A stretch of 64,000 nucleotides of DNA from Chloroflexota bacterium. Lineage in GTDB: Bacteria; Chloroflexota; UBA11872; UBA12225; JAJDUF01. Shown in pieces: positions 51,607 to 61,935 of this stretch. Every line of letters begins with the position of its first letter. Positions within the stretch are counted from its first letter, which is position 1. Under the pieces are notes generated by a model. It saw nothing but the letters and a program-made list of their open reading frames with translations, was not told where the DNA came from and did no database searches. The position numbers and the translations under genes are program-made. The stretch covers positions 1-64,000 of the forward strand of contig JAJDUF010000012.1 of the NCBI GenBank assembly GCA_022826725.1, read 5' to 3'.

Positions 51607-52480
51607 TCGGACAGTCACACGCCGTCGGCCGCAACGCCGCCAGCGCAGCCCGGATGTCTACAAGAGCGACGAGAAGCCGACGTGGTGTCCCGGCTGCGGC
51701 GACTTCGGCGTGCTCAACTCCGTGTATCGGGCACTCCGTACCCAGGGCATTGCGCCGCACCAGGTCGTGTGCGTCTCGGGGATCGGCTGCTCCAGTCGCA
51801 TCCCGTATTTCATCAACGCCTACGGCTTTCACGGCATCCACGGCCGCACCATGCCCATTGCCACCGGGGTGCGGCTGGCGCGACCCGACCTGAAAACGCT
51901 CGTGTTCGGCGGGGATGGCGATGCCTTTGCCATCGGCGCCGGACATTTCGTCCACGCGATGCGGCGCAACGTTGATCTCTGCTACGTCGTGATGGATAAC
52001 GCGACGTATGGCCTCACCAAGGGCCAAACGTCGCCCACCAGCGGCACCGGGTTTGTCACGCTTTCGACACCCCACGGCAATCCGGAGCAGGCGCTGAACC
52101 CGATGCTGCTTGCGCTGGCCTCCGGTGCGACCTTTGTCGCCCGCGGCTTCTCCGCCGACCCGCAGAAACTCGCCGACTTGATCGTCGAGGGGATGAACCA
52201 CAAGGGCTTCGCCTTCATTGATGTCTACAGTCCCTGCGTGGTGTTCAACAAGGTCAACACCTTCAAGTACTACAAGGAACAGACCGAGACTCTGCCGAGT
52301 GACCACGATCCGTCCAGCTTGCCGGACGCCATGCAACTGGCCATCAGCCAAGACCCGCTCTATCTCGGCTTGTTCCACCAGCGCGAGGCGACCACCTTCG
52401 AAGACCACATGAATGCCGACCCACCGAGCCAATCCGAGCGCCACGAACAGTTGGAGCAACTGTTCGACCGCTACAGTTGA
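51599..52480 (+). CDS. korB: 2-oxoacid:ferredoxin oxidoreductase beta subunit
   Basis: A 293-residue TPP-binding beta subunit. The N-terminal CPGCGDFG (residues 28-35) is typical, and the TPP/Mg2+ motif is GGDGDAFAIGAGHF near 103, with a following NATYGLTKGQ. Cysteines CPGC and CVSGIGC suggest a 4Fe-4S cluster. GTG 51599 has AGGAGG upstream and overlaps korA by eight bases, so the two are coupled. The start is chosen on that basis. Confidence 0.94.
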   Translation: MSSRTVTRRRPQRRQRSPDVYKSDEKPTWCPGCGDFGVLNSVYRALRTQGIAPHQVVCVSGIGCSSRIPYFINAYGFHGIHGRTMPIATGVRLARPDLKTLVFGGDGDAFAIGAGHFVHAMRRNVDLCYVVMDNATYGLTKGQTSPTSGTGFVTLSTPHGNPEQALNPMLLALASGATFVARGFSADPQKLADLIVEGMNHKGFAFIDVYSPCVVFNKVNTFKYYKEQTETLPSDHDPSSLPDAMQLAISQDPLYLGLFHQREATTFEDHMNADPPSQSERHEQLEQLFDRYS

Positions 52481-52505
52481 GGCGCCGGGTACACCGAGCA
52501 CCCGC

Positions 52506-53531
52506 ATGAGCAAGCAACGCATGATCGGCGTGTCGCTCGGCGTGCGTACCACGGACGAGGCCCTCGCCGCCCTCGCGGAAGTCGCCGCCGTGGCCGACAT
52601 CGCCGAGTTGCGGCTCGACTTCATGGCGGAATACGATCTTTCGCGCCTGCTCGCCGCCCGCCCCTGCCCGGTCATCGTGACCAACCGCCCGGAGCGCGAG
52701 GGCGGACGCTTCACCGGCTCGGAGGCCGACCGGCTGCGCCCGCTGCAAGCGGCCATTGATCTGGGCGCCGACTACGTAGACATCGAGCACGACTCCGTGT
52801 CGCTACTCCCGGCGCGGCGCGGGAATACGCAGGTCATCGTTTCCTACCACGACTTCACGACCACCCCACCGACATTGCCGCGCATTGCGGCCCGGCTCCA
52901 GGAGCAGGGCGCCGACGTGGTCAAGGTGGTCGGGATGGCCCGGCACCCGGCGGACAATCGGTACGTGCTGGAGACCTTTGACGAGGCACGGCTGCCCACC
53001 ATCGCCATCGGCATGGGCGTCGCCGGCCTCCCTAGCCGCGTGATGGCGCTTCGCTACGAGCAGTGTTTCCTGACCTACGCCACACTCGGCACGGGCGAGC
53101 AGGTCGCGCCGGGCCAGCTGCCCGTGGAGGTGATGCACGCGGTCTACCAGGCGTCAGCCATCGGGCCGGAGACGCTGGCAATCGGCATCGTGGCGCCAAC
53201 ACTCCCGTCGGATGAGGAGCTACTGCGGCTCAATGGGGCGCTGCGGCAACGTGGACGCGATGCCGTCGCGGTGCCTTTCGTGCTCCCGGAGAGTGACGAC
53301 GTGACTGCGCTGGTCCGCGCCTACACCGACCGGCGCTACGGCATCGGCGCGTGGATCGTGCGCCCGCCGCACCAGCAAGCCTTGGCGCGGCCGGGGGCAC
53401 TGGACCGGCTGCAAGACAAGGCCGCCACGCACGGCGCGGTGGACCTCGTCGTCCGCGAGCCTGACGGACTCTACGGCCTGTGGGTTGGCAGCCCCACCAC
53501 CGCCGCCGTCGCCCTCGACCTCGCCGCTTAG
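52506..53531 (+). CDS. aroD: Type I 3-dehydroquinate dehydratase fused to a degenerate shikimate-dehydrogenase substrate-binding domain
   Basis: A 341-residue protein. Residues 1-215 are type I dehydroquinase, with ELRLDFM near residue 35, the His in SYHDF near 115, and the Schiff-base Lys in DVVKVVGMA near 140. Residues about 225-341 resemble the N-terminal substrate domain of AroE (GIVAPTLPSDEELLRLNGAL; GIGAWIVRPPHQQAL; GAVDLVVREPDGLYGLWVGS). The AroE SxS, Lys and Asp sites are changed, and there is no NADP domain. It starts at ATG 52506, 25 bases after korB. Confidence 0.85.
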   Translation: MSKQRMIGVSLGVRTTDEALAALAEVAAVADIAELRLDFMAEYDLSRLLAARPCPVIVTNRPEREGGRFTGSEADRLRPLQAAIDLGADYVDIEHDSVSLLPARRGNTQVIVSYHDFTTTPPTLPRIAARLQEQGADVVKVVGMARHPADNRYVLETFDEARLPTIAIGMGVAGLPSRVMALRYEQCFLTYATLGTGEQVAPGQLPVEVMHAVYQASAIGPETLAIGIVAPTLPSDEELLRLNGALRQRGRDAVAVPFVLPESDDVTALVRAYTDRRYGIGAWIVRPPHQQALARPGALDRLQDKAATHGAVDLVVREPDGLYGLWVGSPTTAAVALDLAA

Positions 53532-54652
53532 ACCGCGATCTCCCGCCGCTCGGCTGCCGATCGGTAGGCCGCCTCGATCAAGCGCTGGTTGCGTACCGCG
53601 TCGTGCCAGTCGGGCTTGACGGTCTCCCCGGTCACGATACCGCGCAGAAAGCGCCTCAGCTGCAACGCAAACGGGTCCTGGCGGTGGACCTGGATCTGCT
53701 CCCACCCCTCGCCGAACGCCGCCTGCACGCGGGTCGGATCGTAGGTGAAGCTGGGCGTCCGCGCCTGGCTTTGGAAGCGAAGATCGTTGAAGCTGAACGC
53801 GACCGACCCGGCCTCACCGTCAATCTCCACGAACGGCACCTCCTCGTGCTTGCGCCGTATCCAACTGGCGAACACGTCGCCAATCGCGCCGGAGCGGAAG
53901 CGGAGCACGACGCTGCACGTGTCCTCGACCGCGACGGGAAACGGTGTGCCGTCCGGCTCCTCGCGCTCGTCGAAGCCTCGACCGGTCGCGCAATAGACGC
54001 TCGCAATCGGGCCGCAGGACGGCTCCAAGAGATGGCGCAAGAGGTCGAAGAAGTGCCCCATCATATCGTGGACGATGCCGCCACCGGCCAACTCCTGCTT
54101 GAAGAACCATGTCGGCCGATTGGTCACGCGCTTGGGCACCATGTACCCCCACGTGACGCGAGCATGGAAGATGCGTCCTAACTCTCTCGTCGCCAACAAC
54201 TCCCGCGCGACCGTCGGGCCGCCCTGAAAGCGCATGTTCTGCACGATCCCGTGCGCGACGCCAGCGCGTTCGGCCTCGGCCAGCAAGTGCTCGGCCTCGG
54301 CTACCGCGATAGTCAAGGGCTTGTCGCTGAACACGTGCTTGTCCGCGTGGATAGCAGCCAGCAGCGGCTTGTAGTGCAGCGAGTTGACCAGGCAGTTGTC
54401 CACCACGTCGAGCGCCGGATCGCGCACAAAGCTATACAGATCGGTACTCGTATGCTCGATCCCAAATTCGGTAGCCAGCGCGGCCACCTTGGCCGGATCA
54501 CGCCCGTACAGCGCGATAGTCACCGGGTAGCGCGTGCCCCCGATTTCCAATCCGGCCTGTCGGAGGTCGTGCAGGCCGATAATGTGCAGCCGGGCCATGC
54601 GCCCCGTGCCGAGCACTCCCACGGTCAGACCACGCGACGGATCAATAGCCAT
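53528..54652 (-). CDS. Gfo/Idh/MocA family oxidoreductase
   Basis: A 374-residue NAD(P)-dependent dehydrogenase. The Rossmann motif VGVLGTGRMARLH is near residue 11, and the family EKP motif reads SDKPLTIAVAEAE near 112, where the catalytic Lys is kept. An alpha/beta domain follows. GAGAGGCAG precedes ATG 54652. Its stop overlaps the aroD stop by four bases in convergent orientation. Not closely related to the first Gfo/Idh gene at 585. Substrate unknown. Confidence 0.9.
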   Translation of the reverse strand: MAIDPSRGLTVGVLGTGRMARLHIIGLHDLRQAGLEIGGTRYPVTIALYGRDPAKVAALATEFGIEHTSTDLYSFVRDPALDVVDNCLVNSLHYKPLLAAIHADKHVFSDKPLTIAVAEAEHLLAEAERAGVAHGIVQNMRFQGGPTVARELLATRELGRIFHARVTWGYMVPKRVTNRPTWFFKQELAGGGIVHDMMGHFFDLLRHLLEPSCGPIASVYCATGRGFDEREEPDGTPFPVAVEDTCSVVLRFRSGAIGDVFASWIRRKHEEVPFVEIDGEAGSVAFSFNDLRFQSQARTPSFTYDPTRVQAAFGEGWEQIQVHRQDPFALQLRRFLRGIVTGETVKPDWHDAVRNQRLIEAAYRSAAERREIAV

Positions 54653-54733
54653 CTGCCTCTCTATCCTGGCGTCATGCGGACGGCGAGAGTGTAGCAGAGC
54701 GAGGCGGCGGCGCTGACACTCTCGGTGTCGTGG

Positions 54734-54739
54734 TAGCAT
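54734..54739 (+). promoter_or_regulatory. -10 element for leaderless HAD gene
   Basis: TAGCAT ends 7 bases before ATG 54746, so the transcript may start at the start codon. A possible -35 CTGACA lies 15 bases upstream. No ribosome site. Confidence 0.35.
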
Positions 54740-54745
54740 GACGCC

Positions 54746-55528
54746 ATGCAAGACGACAGTGCCATGCCGATCAAGGCCGTGATCTTCGACTGGGGTGAAA
54801 CGTTGGGACCGGTGGTATCGGAGCGCGGCATGGCTGCCGTGCGGCGTGAGGATATTTTTGGCCAAGACGTGTTCGCGGCGGCCACCAAGCACTTGCTGGG
54901 CGGTCCGGCCCCCGGCCTCGCGGAACTGGCACAGCCCGGCTGGGAGCCGCCGGCGCAGGCGTGGCGCGAAACCACCGCCCACGACCTGTTCCGCACATGC
55001 TACCGGATCGCCGGGCGGACCTGGCCGGCTGATCCCGTGCAGCAGCGGGCACTGGTCCTGCGCCAACACATCTACCTGCTTGCAGCCATGCGGGCCGTGC
55101 CGGGCGCTGCCGATGTACTCGCTGCCCTGCATGACCAGGAGCTGCGCTTGGGACTGGTGTCGAACGCCTTCTGGGGTGTGGATGTGATACGCGCGATGCT
55201 GGACCGCGACGGTCTCTTGCCCCACCTGGACGTGGTCCTCTGCTCGTCGGCGGTCGGAGTGCGTAAGCCGCACCCCGCGATCTATCGGGCTGCGCTCGCT
55301 GACCTGGGTGTCGAGCCGGCCGAGACGATCTTCGTGGGTGATCGCCTGCTGGAAGACGTCGCCGGTCCGCATCGGCTGGGAATGCAAGCCATCCTGACGC
55401 GGCAATTCCGGCAGGAGACCCCGCCAACAACTGGGCTGGCCCGGCCCGATGCCATCATCCACGACCTCCGCGAGCTACCGGACTTGCTGCAAACGTGGCC
55501 GGGAAGACCGGCAGGTGCAGCTACGTGA
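54746..55528 (+). CDS. HAD family hydrolase
   Basis: A 260-residue HAD protein. Motif I is FDWGETL (residues 14-20), in which the second Asp of DxD is Gly. Motif II is LVSNAF, motif III is GVRKPHP near 175, and motif IV is FVGDRLLEDVAGP near 195. The loss of the second Asp suggests altered chemistry. There is no ribosome site before ATG 54746; a -10 sits directly upstream. It converges with the TauE gene with an 8-base overlap. Confidence 0.88.
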   Translation: MQDDSAMPIKAVIFDWGETLGPVVSERGMAAVRREDIFGQDVFAAATKHLLGGPAPGLAELAQPGWEPPAQAWRETTAHDLFRTCYRIAGRTWPADPVQQRALVLRQHIYLLAAMRAVPGAADVLAALHDQELRLGLVSNAFWGVDVIRAMLDRDGLLPHLDVVLCSSAVGVRKPHPAIYRAALADLGVEPAETIFVGDRLLEDVAGPHRLGMQAILTRQFRQETPPTTGLARPDAIIHDLRELPDLLQTWPGRPAGAAT

Positions 55529-56312
55529 AGACGTCCCACAGAATGCGGATGCAGACCAAATAGATCATCACACTGAGCATCCGGCGCAGCACGGATGGCC
55601 GCAGCCGGCCGCTGAGTCGCGCCCCCAGTTGCGCGCCGGCCACGGCGCCGAGCGTGACGAGCACCGAGGAGAGTAGCGGCACCTGCTCTTGGACCAGCTT
55701 GCCGGTCAGGGCCGAGGCCATGGTGCCGGCAATGACAAAGAGCGATGTACCGATGGCCGGGCGGGTTTGCATCTTTAGCACGAACACCATGAGCGGGACC
55801 AGCATGAATCCGCCGCCAACCCCCAGGATGCCGTCCACCAACCCGACGAGCATCCCCATGCCGCCGATCAGCAGCCAGTTCGGCTTGGGCATCTCGATAG
55901 CGTCCGTGCCAGCGCGCTCCTCGCGCGTCGGGAAGAGCAGCGACGTGGCCGCCACCACGGCTAAGAGCAGGTAGAGCAGCGAGAGCGTCCACTCCGGCAT
56001 GAGCGCGGACAACAAGGCGCCGAGTTGGGCAAACACCACGCCCGTTACCATCATCGCCACGCCCACGCGGAGGTACACGTTGCGTCGGCGCCAGTGCGGC
56101 ACGACGCCCGACATGGCGCCGAAGAAATACTGGGCCGCCGAGATACCCGTCGCCGCCTCCCAGCGCACGCCGCCGAAATAGACGAGCAGCGGCACAACCA
56201 GCACCCCACCACCGCTGCCGACCATCCCGGCGATCACGCCGCCCACGGCACCGATCAGCGGGAGTAGGATGAGATGAAAAACCGACAGGTCACCAAGCAT
56301 ACCGTCAAGCAT
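55521..56312 (-). CDS. TauE/SafE family membrane transporter
   Basis: A 263-residue TauE/SafE family exporter, usually of sulfite or other small organosulfur anions. About eight membrane helices in two inverted halves, each with the family GGG motif: GSGGGVLVVPLLV near residue 32 and GVGGGFMLVPLMV near 166. GAGGGATTT precedes ATG 56312. Substrate unknown. Confidence 0.9.
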   Translation of the reverse strand: MLDGMLGDLSVFHLILLPLIGAVGGVIAGMVGSGGGVLVVPLLVYFGGVRWEAATGISAAQYFFGAMSGVVPHWRRRNVYLRVGVAMMVTGVVFAQLGALLSALMPEWTLSLLYLLLAVVAATSLLFPTREERAGTDAIEMPKPNWLLIGGMGMLVGLVDGILGVGGGFMLVPLMVFVLKMQTRPAIGTSLFVIAGTMASALTGKLVQEQVPLLSSVLVTLGAVAGAQLGARLSGRLRPSVLRRMLSVMIYLVCIRILWDVFT

Positions 56313-56355
56313 AAATCCCTCTGTCCCGCCGCCGCGTCATACGCCAACCGGCCGG

Positions 56356-56412
56356 TGACTAACCGGAGCCGCACCGCCGATTTCCGTAGGATCGTGCGGC
56401 TCTGGCCAGTCC
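56356..56412. repeat. Family C palindromic element, diverged
   Basis: Left arm TGACTAACCGGAGCCGCAC and right arm GTGCGGCTCTGGCCAGTCC flank a 19-base loop unlike the other copies. The outer arms clearly match family C. Confidence 0.55.
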
Positions 56413-56604
56413 ACTGCACAATGAGGTCGTGTACTCGCGCCCGTTCCCACATTTAAGGAGGACGCGCGGCGCTAGGCGGAGAACGCTGGCTGATCCCGGC
56501 TCCGATAATGCCAAACGTCACGATGGCGGCCGCGCCTTAACCTGTCGTTCCGGCCCCCGTCTGCGGCCCAGGCGGTATTATTTCGAGGCATTTTATGCCC
56601 GCTC

Positions 56605-56636
56605 GGCGCCGTAGTGGTGTTCCCACTAGCGGCGCC
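56605..56636 (+). promoter_or_regulatory. Strong hairpin in the leader of the Ldh2-type gene
   Basis: GGCGCCGTAGTGG (56605-56617) pairs with CCACTA-G-CGGCGCC (56623-56636), a 13-bp stem with one bulge. It ends 4-5 bases before the AGGAGG ribosome site of the next gene. TATTAT at 56576 may be the -10. Confidence 0.5.
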
Positions 56637-56650
56637 GGTGAGGAGGACGC

Positions 56651-57745
56651 ATGGCCGGGTATTGGGTAGTTGCTGCCGCTGACTTGGAGCTTCTCGCGCA
56701 GGCGATCTTTGCCAGCGCGGGTACGCCTGACGCTATCGCGCACCACGTAGCGCGGCACTTGGTCCGCGCCAATCTGTCCGGCCATGATTCGCATGGCGTG
56801 CTGCGTATTCCCCAATATGTGCAGTTCATTGACGAGGGGATGATCCGGCCGGCAGCGGAGCCGCGGGTCTTGCGGGAGCATGGGGCGACGGCGTTGCTCA
56901 GTGCCGAGCGGGGCTTTGGGCAATACTCCACGTCGGTAGCCCTCGACCTCGCAATCCGTAAGGCTGAGGCGTTCGGGGTTGGCTTGGTAACGGTCCGGCA
57001 AGGCAATCATATCGGTCGGGTCGGCGAGTACACGGAGGCGGCGGCACGACGCGGCTTTGCGGCGCAGGTCTTCGGCGGGACGGCCGGCGCGAGGGTGCGA
57101 CCGGCGGCGCCGTTCGGGGCGGCAGGGACGGCTTTTGGCACCAACCCGTTCTCGGTTGGCGTGCCGACGAGCGGGGACGACCCGGTGCTCGTTGACTTTG
57201 CCACAACGGTCCTGGCGGAAGGGAAGCTGCGGATTTACCGGGTGAAGCAGGAGGAGCTACCGCCCGACGTCATCGTTGACAGCGAGGGCAAGCCCAGCGT
57301 TGATGTCGAGGATTTCTACAGCCGTGGGGGGATGCTCAAGCCGATAGCGGCGCACAAAGGCTCCGGCCTCTCGCTGGCGACGGCGTTGCTGGGTGGGCTG
57401 GCGGCCATCGGCGAGGACAATCCTTCGTCCAACGGCACGGCACCCCAACCACCCCCGGAGGGTGGACGTGATCGCACGGGGGGTATCTTCCTGCTGGTCA
57501 TTAATCCGGGCGCCTTTGGCGATGCGGACGCCTACCGCGAAACCGTGTCGCGGACGGTCGGCGCGATTAAGGCGACACCGCCGGCGCCCGGCGTCGAGGA
57601 GGTGCTGATCCCCGGCGAACCGGAGTTCCGGGCGCGAGCGGCGCGTGGGCGGGAGGGCATCGCGCTCCCGGAGGGGACGTGGGACGAGCTAGGAGCGGTT
57701 GCCCACCGCTTTGGCCTGGCGCTGCCGGTGACGCGACGCGGCTGA
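56651..57745 (+). CDS. Malate/L-lactate dehydrogenase (Ldh2) family oxidoreductase
   Basis: A 364-residue NAD(P)-dependent dehydrogenase of the Ldh2/MDH2 family. The active-site region LSGHDSHGVLRIPQY lies near residue 43, with the catalytic His in SHGV. RQGNHIGRVGEYTE near 117 and GTAFGTNPFSVGVPTS near 155 are typical. The segment GEDNPSSNGTAPQPPPEGGRD is a Pro-rich insertion at a usual loop. AGGAGG precedes ATG 56651, after a strong hairpin. Possible substrates are 2-oxo acids or ureidoglycolate. Confidence 0.88.
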   Translation: MAGYWVVAAADLELLAQAIFASAGTPDAIAHHVARHLVRANLSGHDSHGVLRIPQYVQFIDEGMIRPAAEPRVLREHGATALLSAERGFGQYSTSVALDLAIRKAEAFGVGLVTVRQGNHIGRVGEYTEAAARRGFAAQVFGGTAGARVRPAAPFGAAGTAFGTNPFSVGVPTSGDDPVLVDFATTVLAEGKLRIYRVKQEELPPDVIVDSEGKPSVDVEDFYSRGGMLKPIAAHKGSGLSLATALLGGLAAIGEDNPSSNGTAPQPPPEGGRDRTGGIFLLVINPGAFGDADAYRETVSRTVGAIKATPPAPGVEEVLIPGEPEFRARAARGREGIALPEGTWDELGAVAHRFGLALPVTRRG

Positions 57746-57752
57746 TGACTGC

Positions 57753-57840
57753 TGCCCCCCTGTGGCCCCCCCGCTGCGGCGGTGGGAGGGGCGCAACATG
57801 TTGCGCCCCTACGGCTTGGCACGTACCTGCCCCTGTGAGG
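57753..57840 (+). repeat. Family A composite repeat, variant A2, overlapping a coding end
   Basis: ctgcccccctgtggcccccc, ccgctgcggcgg, gggcgcaacatgttgcgccc, ctacggcttggcacgtacct, gtgagg. Its right part encodes the last eleven residues of the IF-2B-like gene on the minus strand. Confidence 0.75.
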
Positions 57841-58822
57841 GTGGTAGGAGGCTGGAGGCTCGGCTGCGGACCTGTGACGGGGGGAGTGGTCCGGCTTCGG
57901 TGACGACGGCCGTGAGGTAGTGGAGCGGGGTGCGGTCGAAGTAGTAGTTGGCCACGGCGACGCCCGGCAGCGCCGCGGCGTGTACTTCCTCCGGCGGCTG
58001 CGCTCGGTCCGGCACGGCGAAACCACGGCGCTGCCGGGCCGGGCGGCGCGTGCGGGGCAGCCGCGGCAGCAGCTTTTCGCTGGGGCAGACGGCATACACC
58101 GGGACACGACAGGCACGGGCGGCGAGAGCCAGTGCCGCCGTACCGGCCTTGTTTATCAGGCCGCCGGGCGCGACCGTATCACCGCCGACGAGTACGGCGT
58201 CCATGTCGCCGACGAGCCGGGCTGCCAGGGCATCCACGGCGAGGGTGGTCGGGATACCGGCCGCTGCGAGACGCTGCGCGAGCGCCCGGCCTTCACAGAG
58301 TGGTCGCGCTTCCAGACAGGTCACGTGTGCGAGACGACCGGCCGCGTAGGCGCGCCGCAGGGCCGCCTCGACGGCGCTGCTGGCCGAATGGGTGAGCACG
58401 GCGGCCTGGCTGGGTAGGAGCACGGCGGCGTGGATAGCGGCCTGCTCTTGATGGGCCTGCATCGCAGCGATGAACGCCGCGGCGGCTGCGCGCACGGCCC
58501 CGGCGACCGTTGCGGCATCGGCCTGGTTGCCGGCGGCGATCAGCACGGCCCAACCGAGACGGCGGAGGGGCGCCATGACCGGCTGGGCTGCGGCCAGCTC
58601 TTCTACGGCTGCGCGCACGAGTGCGGTTGGCCGGGCCGGGTCTGCGCCGACACTTGAGTCGGCGAGCCGGGCGGCCAGCGCGCCGAGGGCCGCGACGGCC
58701 TGGGCGGTGAGGGCCGCGGCGCCGGAGGTGTGATCGTCGCGGATGGCGGCGACCTGCGCCCGCCACGCTGGCGGCAGCCGGCTCGGTGCCGGGGTGTCGG
58801 TGCGGCCGGTATGGCGGCGCAT
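57809..58822 (-). CDS. IF-2B family sugar-phosphate isomerase-like protein
   Basis: A 337-residue protein of the eIF-2B/MtnA/ribose-1,5-bisphosphate isomerase group. It shows VLTHSASSAVEAALRRAYAAG (about 137-157), CLEARPLCEGRALAQRLAAAG (near 162), and VGDMDAVLVGGDTVAPGGLINKAGT (near 198), where Asp and the NKxGT turn are family marks. The N-terminal half is very Ala-rich. The last eleven residues (PPSQGQVRAKP) and stop are encoded by a family A repeat. It may act in methionine salvage or nucleotide breakdown; unproven. Confidence 0.82.
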   Translation of the reverse strand: MRRHTGRTDTPAPSRLPPAWRAQVAAIRDDHTSGAAALTAQAVAALGALAARLADSSVGADPARPTALVRAAVEELAAAQPVMAPLRRLGWAVLIAAGNQADAATVAGAVRAAAAAFIAAMQAHQEQAAIHAAVLLPSQAAVLTHSASSAVEAALRRAYAAGRLAHVTCLEARPLCEGRALAQRLAAAGIPTTLAVDALAARLVGDMDAVLVGGDTVAPGGLINKAGTAALALAARACRVPVYAVCPSEKLLPRLPRTRRPARQRRGFAVPDRAQPPEEVHAAALPGVAVANYYFDRTPLHYLTAVVTEAGPLPPSQVRSRASSLLPPSQGQVRAKP

Positions 58823-58875
58823 AGTCTGCCTGGCGAGCGCGTGCTGGCGGTGGCCCTGGCGGGTCGGTGGGACGG

Positions 58876-58881
58876 TATGAT
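58876..58881 (+). promoter_or_regulatory. -10 element for leaderless SirB1-like gene
   Basis: TATGAT ends 7 bases before ATG 58888. No ribosome site precedes it, so leaderless initiation is possible. Confidence 0.35.
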
Positions 58882-58887
58882 GATGCT

Positions 58888-59760
58888 ATGTCTCAGCGAC
58901 GGCGGCCGGCGAACACTGCCCGCGCGCAGTTTGCAGCGTTGGTGCAGCAACCGGAAGAGCAGTGGAACCTAGACCGGGCCGCGTTGCTCATCGCCCAAGA
59001 AGCATACCCGGACTTGGCGGTTGAGCAGTATCTCCGGCGGTTGGACGCGCTGGCCGAGGCGGCCCGGGCACGCTTGCCGCGCTTGGCCGGTCACGCTATT
59101 TGGTCCCGCGACGACGTGCTGCTGGCCGTGCGGGAGGTGCTTGTCGAGCGCGAGGGCTTCGGTGGCAATGAAGAGGACTATCACGATCCGCGGAACAGCT
59201 TCCTCAATGAGGTGCTGGATCGGCGGGTGGGGCTGCCCATCACGCTCTCGGTGGTGTACATGGAGGTCAGCCGCCGGCTCGGTGTGCCGGCGCAGGGGAT
59301 CGGACTACCGGGGCATTTCATGGTCGGCTGGCCGCCGGATCGTCCGGGTGGCGAGACGCGGTACCTGGACCCGTTCCACGGCGGCCGGGAGCTGACCGTT
59401 GACGACTGTGGCGAGCTGTTTCGGGAGATGTTCGGAACGGACATCCCGTTTAGCGAGGACCTACTTCAGGCAGTGAGCAAGCGTGCGCTGATCGCGCGGA
59501 TACTGCGTAATCTCAAGCTCCGCTACGTCGGCGGGCAGCAGTTTCAACTGGCGCTGGATGCCGTCGAACGCATCTTGCTGGTGGAGCCGGTGGCGGCGGA
59601 AGTGCGGGATCGTGGCGTGATCCTGGCGCACATGGGCCAGCTGAGTGCAGCCTGGTCCGATCTCCAGGCGTATGTGCAAGCGGCTCCCGACTACCCGGAC
59701 GTGGAGCAGGTGCGTGAACTGGCTGACCGCATCTGGCGCAACCTCGGCCGCATGAACTGA
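58888..59760 (+). CDS. SirB1-like transglutaminase-fold protein with C-terminal TPR-like helices
   Basis: A 290-residue SirB1/YchA family protein, with a transglutaminase-like fold of unknown reaction. The core is NSFLNEVLDRRVGLPITLSVVYMEVSRRLG (about 103-132), then GLPGHFMVGW with the conserved His (near 141) and YLDPFHGG (near 158), including the Asp. The C-terminal 70 residues form TPR-like helices (QFQLALDAVERILLVEP). Note that the family Cys of true transglutaminases is not seen in VVYME. ATG 58888 is preferred. It is divergent from the IF-2B-like gene. Confidence 0.87.
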   Translation: MSQRRRPANTARAQFAALVQQPEEQWNLDRAALLIAQEAYPDLAVEQYLRRLDALAEAARARLPRLAGHAIWSRDDVLLAVREVLVEREGFGGNEEDYHDPRNSFLNEVLDRRVGLPITLSVVYMEVSRRLGVPAQGIGLPGHFMVGWPPDRPGGETRYLDPFHGGRELTVDDCGELFREMFGTDIPFSEDLLQAVSKRALIARILRNLKLRYVGGQQFQLALDAVERILLVEPVAAEVRDRGVILAHMGQLSAAWSDLQAYVQAAPDYPDVEQVRELADRIWRNLGRMN

Positions 59761-59773
59761 GCGGGGCTGGAGC

Positions 59774-61807
<2,034 letters not shown>

Positions 61808-61935
61808 ACGATCCTCCTGCGACTCGGTTCAGGGCCTGTCTGGCCGAGACGGTCTCTCCAAAGGGGGGCCATCGGCGATAAGTGGTTCCGGGCGTGGGCC
61901 GGGAAGAAGCCGGCCGGTTCTCCGGGTGCGGCGCG

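Noticed and set aside
475..57840. Family A and B repeats as insertion sequences
   Set aside because: No transposase, no target duplications seen, length under 120 bp; they are better described as palindromic repeats.
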